Of a DNA stretch of 53,122 nt, positions 33,184 through 41,353 are shown one piece after another. The notes below the pieces were generated by a model. It was not told the DNA's origin, did not search any database, and saw only the letters and a list, made by a program, of their open reading frames with translations. Made by a program: the position numbers and the translations under genes. The DNA comes from UMGS1279 sp045577495 (GTDB taxonomy: Bacteria; Bacillota; Clostridia; Oscillospirales; Acutalibacteraceae). Numbering within the stretch: position 1 is the stretch's first letter; every line of letters begins with the position of its first letter. The DNA lies in the NCBI GenBank assembly GCA_045577495.1, contig JAZNIK010000054.1, forward strand, positions 1 to 53,122. The letters run 5' to 3'.

Positions 33184-34515
33184 ATGTCGTGTAAGATAGG
33201 TATGGTGTCGCTTGGTTGCCCTAAAAATCAGGTAGACGCCGAGCGCATATTGGCAGACCTAAAAAAAGCAGGTTATGAAATAACAAACAAAGAGGATGAA
33301 GCAGAGGTTATAATAGTTAACACCTGTGGATTTATTGAATCCGCAAAGGCAGAGTCCATTGAGAATATTATAGATGTTGCTGAGTATAAAAAGTATGGCG
33401 AATTAAAGGTGTTGGTTGTTACGGGTTGCCTCGCTGAAAGGTATAAAGAGCAGATTTTAACTGAAATACCCGAGGTGGATGCGGTTGTTGGAATAGGTTC
33501 CAATGGCGAAATTATTTCGCTAATCGAACAAGCGCTCAACGGCAACAAGGCATCTGCATTTGGCGAAAAGCAAAACCTTTGTCTTTCGGGTGAAAGGGTT
33601 TTAACTACCCCGTTTTACACCGCCTATTTAAAGGTTGCCGAAGGTTGTAACAATCGTTGTTCATACTGCGCCATTCCCGACATTCGCGGAAATTTTAGAA
33701 GTCTACCTATTGAGGACTGCGTTAAAGAGGCAAAAGAGCTTGCCGATAGCGGTGTTCGTGAACTTATCGTAGTTGCTCAGGATACAACAAATTATGGTGT
33801 GGATTTGTATGGCAAACCTAGTCTGCCACAGCTTTTAAAGGAACTTTGTAAAATAGATGGTATACATTGGATACGCACACTATATACATACCCCGATAAA
33901 ATAACAGATGAATTGCTAGAGTTAATAAAGAGCGAGCCAAAGCTTGTGCCATATCTTGATATCCCTATTCAACACGCAAGCGATAAGGTTTTAAAAAGAA
34001 TGAACCGTAAGGGAAGCAAGGCGGAACTTATAGAACTTATAAAAAGAATTAGAAAAACAATTCCTGATGTCACCTTACGTACCTCTCTTATAACAGGCTT
34101 TCCGGGTGAAAGTGAGGAAGATTTCTCATTACTTGCCGAGTTCGTTAAGGAAATCGGATTTGATAGGCTCGGTTGTTTTGCTTACTCTGCAGAGGAGGAT
34201 ACCCCCGCGGCAGAGTTTGAAAACCAAGTTCCCGAACAGCTAAGGCAGGATAGAAGCGAAATTATAATGTCCGACCAAATGACAATAGCCGAGCAAAAGA
34301 ATAAAGAAAAAATCGGTATGGTAAAAGAGGTTTTGGTTGAGGGCTATGATTCTTATATAAAATGCTATTTTGGTAGAAGCGAAGCCGATGCACCCGATAT
34401 TGATGGTAAGGTTTTCTTTGCCTCTAAGGCTAAATTAAAAGAGGGCGACTTTGTTAAGGTGCGAATAAACGATGTTATAGAATATGACCTTTTGGGAGAG
34501 AATTTGGAGGATTAG
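33184..34515 (+). CDS. rimO: Ribosomal protein S12 methylthiotransferase
   Basis: 443 aa, typical for RimO. Three domains are visible. The N-terminal UPF0004 part has cysteines at GCPKNQ, NTCGF and GCLAERY. The radical-SAM core carries CNNRCSYCAIP. The C-terminal TRAM domain starts at about residue 377. Residue order fits RimO better than MiaB (GCPKNQVDAE at the start). It uses AdoMet and two 4Fe-4S clusters to thiomethylate an Asp of S12. Confidence 0.95.
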   Translation: MSCKIGMVSLGCPKNQVDAERILADLKKAGYEITNKEDEAEVIIVNTCGFIESAKAESIENIIDVAEYKKYGELKVLVVTGCLAERYKEQILTEIPEVDAVVGIGSNGEIISLIEQALNGNKASAFGEKQNLCLSGERVLTTPFYTAYLKVAEGCNNRCSYCAIPDIRGNFRSLPIEDCVKEAKELADSGVRELIVVAQDTTNYGVDLYGKPSLPQLLKELCKIDGIHWIRTLYTYPDKITDELLELIKSEPKLVPYLDIPIQHASDKVLKRMNRKGSKAELIELIKRIRKTIPDVTLRTSLITGFPGESEEDFSLLAEFVKEIGFDRLGCFAYSAEEDTPAAEFENQVPEQLRQDRSEIIMSDQMTIAEQKNKEKIGMVKEVLVEGYDSYIKCYFGRSEADAPDIDGKVFFASKAKLKEGDFVKVRINDVIEYDLLGENLED

Positions 34516-34518
34516 TTT

Positions 34519-35094
34519 ATGAATTTACCAAATAAATTAACTGTACTTCGCATAATTATGACTCCGTTTTTTTTAGCGGCACTTCTTACCCCGTTTCCGC
34601 ATCATTTCTTGGTTGCGCTTATTCTTTTTGCGGCGGCAAGTATAACCGATTATATTGACGGAAATATTGCAAGGTCGCAAAATCTCATAACCGATTTTGG
34701 CAAATTTTTAGACCCCTTGGCAGATAAAATGTTAACAACCGCCGCCTTTTTAGGCTTTATAAAGCTTGGCATCGGTGTTGGTATTGTGTGGATAACCTTT
34801 ATAGTGCTTATTCGCGAATTTTTAATCACCTCACTTCGTTTAGTTTCGGCAGGCAAGGGGAATGTTATTGCGGCAAATATTTGGGGTAAGGCAAAAACGG
34901 TTAGCCAGATGGTTGCAATAATACTTGCGATTTTAGGGCAGTATTTTGTGTCAATATTTAATGATGCAGTATTTTTAAAGGCATCTGTAGATTTTGTAAC
35001 AAATATAACCCTATGGGTTTCGGCAGTATTAACCGTGATTTCGGGCGTTATATATGTTATTCAGAATAAAAAATATATCGACCCCAAAAAATAA
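34519..35094 (+). CDS. pgsA: CDP-diacylglycerol--glycerol-3-phosphate 3-phosphatidyltransferase
   Basis: 191 aa membrane enzyme of phosphatidylglycerol synthesis. The CDP-alcohol phosphatidyltransferase motif D-G-x2-A-R-x8-G-x3-D-x3-D is complete, running from DGNIAR at about residue 47 through GKFLDPLADK. About five membrane segments. It lies three bases after rimO and is the last gene of this run. Confidence 0.93.
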   Translation: MNLPNKLTVLRIIMTPFFLAALLTPFPHHFLVALILFAAASITDYIDGNIARSQNLITDFGKFLDPLADKMLTTAAFLGFIKLGIGVGIVWITFIVLIREFLITSLRLVSAGKGNVIAANIWGKAKTVSQMVAIILAILGQYFVSIFNDAVFLKASVDFVTNITLWVSAVLTVISGVIYVIQNKKYIDPKK

Positions 35095-35097
35095 TAG

Positions 35098-35126
35098 TAG
35101 ACAAAGAAGAACAAAAAGCGTATAAT
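35098..35126 (+). promoter_or_regulatory. Promoter of the cysE-cysS operon
   Basis: TAGACA at 35098-35103, a 17-bp gap and TATAAT at 35121-35126. It lies about 25 bases upstream of the T-box leader. Confidence 0.8.
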
Positions 35127-35149
35127 AATAAAAAAGATAAATGCGTTTA

Positions 35150-35345
35150 GGTGGGAGAAGTAACTTTCGAGTTCCGTCAGGGAGCAAGCTTCATAGACTG
35201 AAAGGGCTTGTCGGTAAGGCGAAGGCGAAATGCACCCACTAGCACAAATGAGGAAAGCTTTTTTAAAAAGTGATTATTTGTTTGCGGTTGGCACCGTTAA
35301 AGGCCAAAGGTTTTTCCTAAGTGATAAATTGGAGTGGAACCGTGG
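35150..35345 (+). promoter_or_regulatory. T-box leader, predicted cysteine-specific
   Basis: A tRNA-sensing leader. The base of stem I pairs GTGGG (35151-35155) with CCCAC (35235-35239), with AGTA just inside. TGC at 35231-35233, next to that stem, is in the position of the specifier codon (cysteine). The T-box sequence TGGAACCGTGG (35335-35345) is the bulge that pairs with the uncharged tRNA 3' end. A terminator follows. Uncharged tRNA-Cys should favour read-through into cysE and cysS, which fits their function. Confidence 0.9.
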
Positions 35346-35355
35346 TATAATAACC

Positions 35356-35388
35356 GCCTCCTGCATTAAGCAGGGGGCTTTTTATTTG
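35356..35388 (+). terminator. T-box-controlled terminator
   Basis: Stem GCCTCCTGC / GCAGGGGGC (one T-G pair) with a short ATTAA loop and the tract TTTTTATTT. It lies 10 bases after the T-box sequence and just before the cysE ribosome site. Confidence 0.9.
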
Positions 35389-35398
35389 GAGGAAAATT

Positions 35399-36061
35399 AT
35401 GTTTGACAGAATACGTGAAGATATCGCGGCGGTAAAAGAACGTGACCCTGCGGCAAGAAGTTCGCTTGAGATTTTCTTTTTGTATCCGGGCGTTCGTGCG
35501 ATTCGTATGCACCGCAGAGCAAATTGGTTTTATCGCCATAACATGAAGTTTATTGCTCGTTGGATTTCTCAAAGGGCAGTTAGAAAAACAGGCATAGAAA
35601 TTCACCCCGCCGCAAAGCTCGGTCGCCGACTTGTAATCGACCACGGCGTTGGAGTTGTAATAGGCGAAACCACCGAAATAGGCGATGATGTTTTGATTTA
35701 TCAAGGCGTTACCTTGGGTGGTACGGGTAAGGATGTTGGCAAACGTCACCCAACCATCGGAAATAATGTTATGATTAGCTCGGGCGCAAAGGTTTTAGGT
35801 CCGTTTAAGGTGGGGGATAACTCCCGTATTGCATCGGGCGCTATCGTTTTGGAGGAGGTTCCTCCCGATTGCACCGCTGCAGGCGTCCCTGCAAGGATTG
35901 TTCGCCGCAACGGCGCAAAAGTTGCGCCACTCGACCAAGTCCATATTCCCGACCCTGTAGCCGAACAACTTTGCAAGCTCGACTGCAGAATAAGGCAGTT
36001 GGAAAAAGCACTTGGTGAGGTTTCGCCCCAAAAACTAAAAGAAATTAAAGAGAATAATTAA
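35399..36061 (+). CDS. cysE: Serine O-acetyltransferase
   Basis: 220 aa. First step of cysteine synthesis: serine plus acetyl-CoA gives O-acetylserine. An N-terminal helical part (about 1-65) is followed by a left-handed beta-helix of hexapeptide repeats from about 70, including the conserved DHGVGVVIGET (about 81-91) with the catalytic His and GGTGKDVGKRHPTIG. It is shorter at the N-terminus than the E. coli enzyme, as is usual in Firmicutes. TTGGAGG precedes the ATG. Confidence 0.95.
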   Translation: MFDRIREDIAAVKERDPAARSSLEIFFLYPGVRAIRMHRRANWFYRHNMKFIARWISQRAVRKTGIEIHPAAKLGRRLVIDHGVGVVIGETTEIGDDVLIYQGVTLGGTGKDVGKRHPTIGNNVMISSGAKVLGPFKVGDNSRIASGAIVLEEVPPDCTAAGVPARIVRRNGAKVAPLDQVHIPDPVAEQLCKLDCRIRQLEKALGEVSPQKLKEIKENN

Positions 36062-36082
36062 AGTTAAGCGGAGGAAAACAAA

Positions 36083-37462
36083 ATGGTAATTTTTGATACA
36101 ATGACAAGGGCAAAGCAAGAACTTTTGCCATACGATGGAAAAGAGTTTAAAATTTATGCTTGTGGACCCACGGTATATAATTTCATTCATATAGGCAACG
36201 CAAGACCGCTTTGCGTTTTTGATGTGCTTCGTAGATATTTGGAGTATCGTGGCCATAAGGTTAATTTTGTTCAAAACTTCACCGATATAGATGATAAGCT
36301 TATTAAAAAAGCAAATGAGGAGGGCACCACAGTCCCCGAGGTCGCAAAACGCTATATTGCAGAATTTTGGACAGATGCAAAAGGTCTTAATGTAAAAGAG
36401 GCTACCACTCATCCCAAGGCAACAGAGAATATTGATGCTATTATCGATATAATCGCCACCCTTATTGAAAAGGGCTTTGCTTATGAGGCGGACGGCGACG
36501 TATATTTTAGAGCCACTAAATTTGATGAGTATGGAAAATTATCCCATCAACCTCTTGAGGATTTAGAGGCAGGCGCAAGAATAGATATTGCAGAGCATAA
36601 AGAAAACCCAATGGACTTCTGCCTTTGGAAAGGTGCAAAAGAGGGCGAACCTTCTTGGCCGTCCCCTTTTGGAAATGGTCGTCCCGGTTGGCATATAGAG
36701 TGCTCGGCAATGGCGGGTAGATATTTGGGTAAAACCATCGATATTCATTGTGGCGGTCAGGACCTTATTTTCCCTCACCACGAAAATGAGATTGCCCAGT
36801 CCGAGTGTGCTAACGGTTGCACCTTTGCAAGATTTTGGATGCACAACGGATATATAAATGTAGATAATCGAAAGATGTCAAAATCGCTTGGCAACTTCTT
36901 TACTGTGCGCGAGGTATCAGAAAAGTTCGGCTATGAGCCCATTCGTTATATTATGATTTCCTCCCATTATCGTAGCCCAATAAATTATAGCGTTGATATC
37001 TTAAATCAATCAAAAAGCGCATTAGAAAGACTTTACACCTGCCTTGATAATATGAATTTTGCTTTAAAAAATGCCGAGGAGGGCGGAGAAGCACCCGCAT
37101 TTGTGGAGCAGAGAAAAACAGAGTTCATTACCGCTATGGATGATGACCTTAACACAGCAGATGCACTTGCGGCTATCTTTAATTTGGTTAAGGATATAAA
37201 TATTATGCTTGCAGATAGTCCTAATAAAAAGGCTATCGAGTCGGCACTTGATATGTTTAATGAATTATGCGACGTTTTGGGATTGGTATACCAAAGAGAA
37301 GAAGAATTACTTGATGCCGACATAGAGGCGCTTATCGAGCAACGTACAAACGCCCGTAAGAACAAAGACTTTGCAACCGCAGACAGAATCAGAGATGAGC
37401 TTAAAGAAAAGGGTATTATCTTAGAAGATTCCGCAAGCGGTGTTAAGTGGCGTAGAGCGTAA
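36083..37462 (+). CDS. cysS: Cysteinyl-tRNA synthetase
   Basis: 459 aa, normal length. Class I signatures HIGNARP (about 35-41) and KMSKSLGN (about 265-272). Zinc ligands are seen at CGPTVY (Cys29), in IECSAMA and in HHENEIAQSEC. It charges tRNA-Cys and lies 21 bases after cysE, so both are under the upstream T-box. Confidence 0.97.
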   Translation: MVIFDTMTRAKQELLPYDGKEFKIYACGPTVYNFIHIGNARPLCVFDVLRRYLEYRGHKVNFVQNFTDIDDKLIKKANEEGTTVPEVAKRYIAEFWTDAKGLNVKEATTHPKATENIDAIIDIIATLIEKGFAYEADGDVYFRATKFDEYGKLSHQPLEDLEAGARIDIAEHKENPMDFCLWKGAKEGEPSWPSPFGNGRPGWHIECSAMAGRYLGKTIDIHCGGQDLIFPHHENEIAQSECANGCTFARFWMHNGYINVDNRKMSKSLGNFFTVREVSEKFGYEPIRYIMISSHYRSPINYSVDILNQSKSALERLYTCLDNMNFALKNAEEGGEAPAFVEQRKTEFITAMDDDLNTADALAAIFNLVKDINIMLADSPNKKAIESALDMFNELCDVLGLVYQREEELLDADIEALIEQRTNARKNKDFATADRIRDELKEKGIILEDSASGVKWRRA

Positions 37463-37465
37463 GAG

Positions 37466-38227
37466 ATGGAAGATTTAAGAAATATCGGCGAAAATATTTC
37501 GCTCGAGCCGATTGGAAACAACTGCGAGATTTTTGTTTCTAAAAATCATACCTTTGGCACAGATGCGGTTTTACTTGCTGACTTTGCTAACCCTAAAAAA
37601 AGTGATAAAGCGGCAGACCTCGGAACAGGTTGCGGTATAATACCATTTTTGTGGATGCGTGATAATAAACTTTCCTCTGCGGTTGGTTTGGAAATTTCCA
37701 AAGAGGCGGTTGCTCTAGCCAATAGGTCATTAGAGCATAATGATAGCATAAAAAATCTTGCCTTTGTGCAAGGGGATATTAAATGTCCATTTGAGCATTT
37801 AGCCAAGGGCGCTTATACGCTTGTAACCTGTAACCCGCCTTATAAGGCATCAGGTGCGGGTATAGTAAGTAGTGGCACCGCGGCTCTTAACGCACGACAC
37901 GAAACCTTATGCAGTTTAGAGGATGTTATATCAGCTGCAGCGGGACTTTTAAAGTTTGGCGGTAGGTTTGTAATGTGCCAACGCCCTGAACGTCTTGGCG
38001 AAATATTTTCGCTAATGACACAATACAAAATCGAGCCAAAACGCCTTAGACTTGTTTGCAAAAGCGAGGGGTGTGAACCTTGGCTTGTGCTTGTTGAGGG
38101 GCGGCTTGGTGGCGGCAAGGGTATTAGAATACTTCCAAATCTTAATATATATATAAACGGTGAGCTCACAGAAGATATATTAAAAATCGAGGGAGCATAT
38201 TGCTCAAAAAACAAAAGAAGTAGGTAG
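37466..38227 (+). CDS. TrmN6-like tRNA/rRNA adenine methyltransferase
   Basis: 253 aa. Rossmann AdoMet domain: DAVLLADF (about 33-40) at the substrate side, DLGTGCGIIPFL (about 51-62) for AdoMet and the N6-methyltransferase motif NPPYKASG (about 124-131). The family includes the enzyme that methylates A37 of tRNA-Val, but which RNA is modified here is not known. Three bases from cysS and three from mnmA, so part of one operon. Confidence 0.88.
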   Translation: MEDLRNIGENISLEPIGNNCEIFVSKNHTFGTDAVLLADFANPKKSDKAADLGTGCGIIPFLWMRDNKLSSAVGLEISKEAVALANRSLEHNDSIKNLAFVQGDIKCPFEHLAKGAYTLVTCNPPYKASGAGIVSSGTAALNARHETLCSLEDVISAAAGLLKFGGRFVMCQRPERLGEIFSLMTQYKIEPKRLRLVCKSEGCEPWLVLVEGRLGGGKGIRILPNLNIYINGELTEDILKIEGAYCSKNKRSR

Positions 38228-38230
38228 TGT

Positions 38231-39322
38231 ATGGATACTAATACATCTAAAAAATTTAATAATGGTGTTTTGGTTGGAATGAGTGGTGGAGTGGATAGCT
38301 CGGTTACGGCGGCATTACTTATGGAACAAGGATATGATGTTTCGGGAGTAACCCTCAGGCTTTATGATTGCCAAAAAGATGAGGCAAAAGAAGAAACAAC
38401 CTGTGGCTCTTCAAAGGATGTTCGGGATGCAAAAAGCGTTTGTGATAGGCTAAACCTTCCGCACTATGTTTTTGATTTTAAGGATAGGTTTAAGAAGGCG
38501 GTTATAGATAAATTTTGCAAGGAGTATAATCTCGGCAAAACACCAAATCCCTGTATCGACTGCAATAGATTTATAAAGTTCAGCGAAATGCTTATGGGCG
38601 CCGAAAAACTTAATATACCTCGTATCGCAACGGGGCACTATGCATCTGTTTCAAAGCAGGGGGACAGATATATCATCTCGCGACCCAAGGATTTATCCAA
38701 GGACCAAACCTATGTTTTATATTCACTAACGCAATATCAACTCGAAAGAACCTTGATGCCTTTAGGTGAATTAACCAAGGAGGAGGTTAGGGCTTTTGCT
38801 CAAGACTGGGGTTTTGTTAACGCAAACAAGCCCGACAGTCAGGATATTTGCTTTGTACCGGATGGTGATTATGCCAACTTTATTTCAAAATACACAGACA
38901 CCCCGTTAGAAAGCGGTAATTTTGTTGACACAAAGGGTAATGTTATCGGTTCGCATGGCGGTATGATAAAATACACGATAGGTCAGCGTAAGGGACTTGG
39001 AACGGGCTTCGGCAGACCTGTTTATGTGGTAAGCAAGGACCCCTTGAAAAATAGCGTTGTACTCGGTGATGAGGCAGACCTTTATTCAAAAAAGGTTATA
39101 GTAAGGGATGTTAATTTTATTGCAATAGACAAATTAACATCACCCCTTAACTGTATGGGTAAGCTTAGATATAGGCAGAGAGAAGAGGTTTGTAAAATAA
39201 CTCCTCTTGATGAAACAACTCTACTTGCCGAGTTTGAAAAACCGCAAAGAGCAGTTACTTCAGGTCAGGCGGCAGTGTTTTATGATGGCGATGTAGTTGT
39301 TTGCGGCGGAACGATAGAATAG
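38231..39322 (+). CDS. mnmA: tRNA-specific 2-thiouridylase
   Basis: 363 aa. It adds sulfur to U34 of tRNA-Lys, -Glu and -Gln. PP-loop SGGVDSSV (about 17-24), catalytic cysteine in NPCIDCNRFIKF (first Cys, about 109), second cysteine in QDICFVPDGDY (about 206-216). Presence in a cysteine-controlled operon is sensible because cysteine is the sulfur source. Confidence 0.95.
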   Translation: MDTNTSKKFNNGVLVGMSGGVDSSVTAALLMEQGYDVSGVTLRLYDCQKDEAKEETTCGSSKDVRDAKSVCDRLNLPHYVFDFKDRFKKAVIDKFCKEYNLGKTPNPCIDCNRFIKFSEMLMGAEKLNIPRIATGHYASVSKQGDRYIISRPKDLSKDQTYVLYSLTQYQLERTLMPLGELTKEEVRAFAQDWGFVNANKPDSQDICFVPDGDYANFISKYTDTPLESGNFVDTKGNVIGSHGGMIKYTIGQRKGLGTGFGRPVYVVSKDPLKNSVVLGDEADLYSKKVIVRDVNFIAIDKLTSPLNCMGKLRYRQREEVCKITPLDETTLLAEFEKPQRAVTSGQAAVFYDGDVVVCGGTIE

Positions 39323-39331
39323 AGGTGCGTT

Positions 39332-39982
39332 ATGGATAATATGATAAAAAAGACATTAGAAAATCTTGAAAGAAATAATATGCCAAGCTATTATGTTGAA
39401 ACCAAGGAGGAGATAATACCTCTTTTAAAAACCCTTATCCAAAAGGGAGCAACGATTGGCGTAGGCGGTTCCGAAACCTTAAATCAAATAGGCGCCCTAG
39501 ACCTTGTTAGGAATGGTGACTATAAGTTTTTTGATAGGTATGAAAAAGGGCTCTCGCCCGAGCAGGTGTCTGAGATTATGGTAAAAGCGCTTTCTGCAGA
39601 TGTGTTTTTGTCTTCAAGTAATGCGATAACCGAGAGCGGCGAGTTATACAATGTTGATGGCAGAGGCAATCGTATTGCTGCATTCTGTTTTGGCCCTAAG
39701 AATGTAATAGTGGTTGTTGGAGCGAATAAAATAGTTCCAAATATCGCGGCGGCGACAGAAAGAGTTAAAAAAATTGCGGCGCCTAAAAATACAGTTCGAC
39801 TTTCCTGTAAAACACCTTGTGCCAAAACAGGCGAGTGCGTTTCGCTAAGGTTAGACAACCCCGAAATTTGTGATGGTTGCCTAACAGATGATAGAATTTG
39901 TGTTAGTTATTTAATAAGCGGCAGACAGAGGATTAAAGGCAGAATAAAGGTTATAATCTGTAAAGAAAGCTTAGGTTATTAA
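39332..39982 (+). CDS. LUD domain protein (LutC/YkgG-like)
   Basis: 216 aa. The order fits the LUD fold: GATIGVGGSETLNQIGALD (about 38-56), SSSNAITESGELYNVDGRGNRIAAFCFGPKNVIVV (begins about 92) and a C-terminal cysteine group (CKTPCAKTGEC, then CDGC). Members of the family support lactate oxidation with LutAB, but no lutA or lutB is present and stand-alone copies are of unknown function. AGAGGTG precedes the ATG. It ends the cysE operon. Confidence 0.85.
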   Translation: MDNMIKKTLENLERNNMPSYYVETKEEIIPLLKTLIQKGATIGVGGSETLNQIGALDLVRNGDYKFFDRYEKGLSPEQVSEIMVKALSADVFLSSSNAITESGELYNVDGRGNRIAAFCFGPKNVIVVVGANKIVPNIAAATERVKKIAAPKNTVRLSCKTPCAKTGECVSLRLDNPEICDGCLTDDRICVSYLISGRQRIKGRIKVIICKESLGY

Positions 39983-39987
39983 AACAA

Positions 39988-40025
39988 AAACACCTACATA
40001 TACTTGTTGTATGATGGAGGTGTTT
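39988..40025 (+). promoter_or_regulatory. Hairpin overlapping the dacF ribosome-binding site
   Basis: AAACACCT (39988-39995) pairs perfectly with AGGTGTTT (40018-40025), with inner CATA/TATG pairs possible. The 3' arm contains part of the GGAGGT ribosome site of dacF (ATG at 40028). It may end upstream transcription weakly or mask the ribosome site. No long T-tract follows. Confidence 0.5.
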
Positions 40026-40027
40026 GT

Positions 40028-41257
40028 ATGAATAAAAGCGTAAAAATTGTAGCGATGGTGATAATGGTTTTTGCCCTTATCCCGTCGCTATTTTGTTTTC
40101 CGATAATGGTGTCGGCAGAGGTAACAAGCGAGTTTTATACAGAGGATATTTTAAAAAACTTTGATTCGGGCAGTGTATCTGTTGGTAGCGGTGGCGCTCT
40201 TGATATAAATGCAAAGAGTGTTGTTTTGATGGAGCCAAATACAAAACAGGTTTTATACTCGAATAACGAGAACGAAAAACTTTCGCCAGCCTCAATAACC
40301 AAAATAATGTCGCTATTGCTTGTTATGGAGGCAATAGAAAATGAAAAAATCGCCCTTGATACCAAGGTGCAAACAAGCGAACACGCCGCATCAATGGGCG
40401 GCTCACAAATATGGCTAGAGGTTGGCGAAACAATGACGGTCGATGAACTACTTAGAGCCTCGGTAATTGCATCGGCAAACGATGCAACGGTCGCATTGGC
40501 AGAGGCGGTTGCCGGTAGTGAGGAAAGCTTTGTGGCTCTTATGAACGAACGTGCAAAACAACTTGGTATGAAAAATACCAATTTTGTAAACGCATGCGGA
40601 CTTGATGCGGATAATCATTTAACGAGTGGCTTAGATGTTGCCATAATGGCATCTGAGCTTATAAAACATGACCTGATAAAAAAGTATTCAACCGTGTGGA
40701 TGGATGCTTTGCGTAATGGAAAAAGCGAACTTGTAAACACCAATAAGCTGGTGCGGTATTATAACGGAGCAACGGGGCTTAAAACAGGCACTACTTCAAA
40801 GGCGGGATGCTGTGTTGCCGCAACCGCTGAGCGTGACGGAATGGAGTTAGTTGCGGTTGTTATGGGGTCGAGCAGTAGTAACGATAGATTTGCGGGTGCA
40901 AAAAAGCTTTTGGATTATGGCTTTGCAAATTGGTCGTTCGCTTCGCTAGAGGTAGACTTATCCAAGTATCAGTCTATAAAGGTTAATAAAGGAATGGCGG
41001 ATAGCATAACACCCGAAGCAACAAGGACATTTGATGTTTTGCTAGAAAAGGGAAAACAGGATAAGGTAACCCAAAAGATTGATTTGCCAACCGAACTTGA
41101 TGCGCCTGTTATAACGGGGGACAAAATAGGAACCGCAACCTTTATGCTAGGGGATAAAAAATTAGGCGAGGTGCCGATTTTGTCGGCGAATACTGTTGAA
41201 AAAGCAACATTTTTAAATGCTTTTACACTGCTTTTGCAGTCGGCACTAATGCCGTAA
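40028..41257 (+). CDS. dacF: D-alanyl-D-alanine carboxypeptidase
   Basis: 409 aa from ATG 40028, with TGGAGG seven bases before it; an in-frame TTG at 40004 is not supported. The signal peptide (1 to about 30, ending VSA) directs export. The penicillin-binding core has SPASITK with the SxxK serine (about residue 86), SANDA (SxN, about 150) and LKTGTTSKAG (KTG, about 247). A C-terminal beta domain (PBP5_C-like) from about 300 ends in a hydrophobic tail. It trims the terminal D-Ala of peptidoglycan stem peptides. Confidence 0.94.
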   Translation: MNKSVKIVAMVIMVFALIPSLFCFPIMVSAEVTSEFYTEDILKNFDSGSVSVGSGGALDINAKSVVLMEPNTKQVLYSNNENEKLSPASITKIMSLLLVMEAIENEKIALDTKVQTSEHAASMGGSQIWLEVGETMTVDELLRASVIASANDATVALAEAVAGSEESFVALMNERAKQLGMKNTNFVNACGLDADNHLTSGLDVAIMASELIKHDLIKKYSTVWMDALRNGKSELVNTNKLVRYYNGATGLKTGTTSKAGCCVAATAERDGMELVAVVMGSSSSNDRFAGAKKLLDYGFANWSFASLEVDLSKYQSIKVNKGMADSITPEATRTFDVLLEKGKQDKVTQKIDLPTELDAPVITGDKIGTATFMLGDKKLGEVPILSANTVEKATFLNAFTLLLQSALMP

Positions 41258-41297
41258 AACAATTTTGTAAAAAAATTATAAAATAATGAATTTCCCG

Positions 41298-41326
41298 TTG
41301 CAAAAAATATGGATATATTGTATAAT
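41298..41326 (+). promoter_or_regulatory. Promoter of pgi
   Basis: TTGCAA at 41298-41303, a 17-bp gap and TATAAT at 41321-41326, with CGGAGG and the start codon about 20-30 bases downstream. Confidence 0.8.
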
Positions 41327-41353
41327 AAAAAAAGCAAGAACGGAGGGATTACA

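Noticed and set aside
37033..37521. Minus-strand 162-aa ORF over cysS
   Set aside because: Antisense of the conserved cysS C-terminus; no ribosome site or family match.
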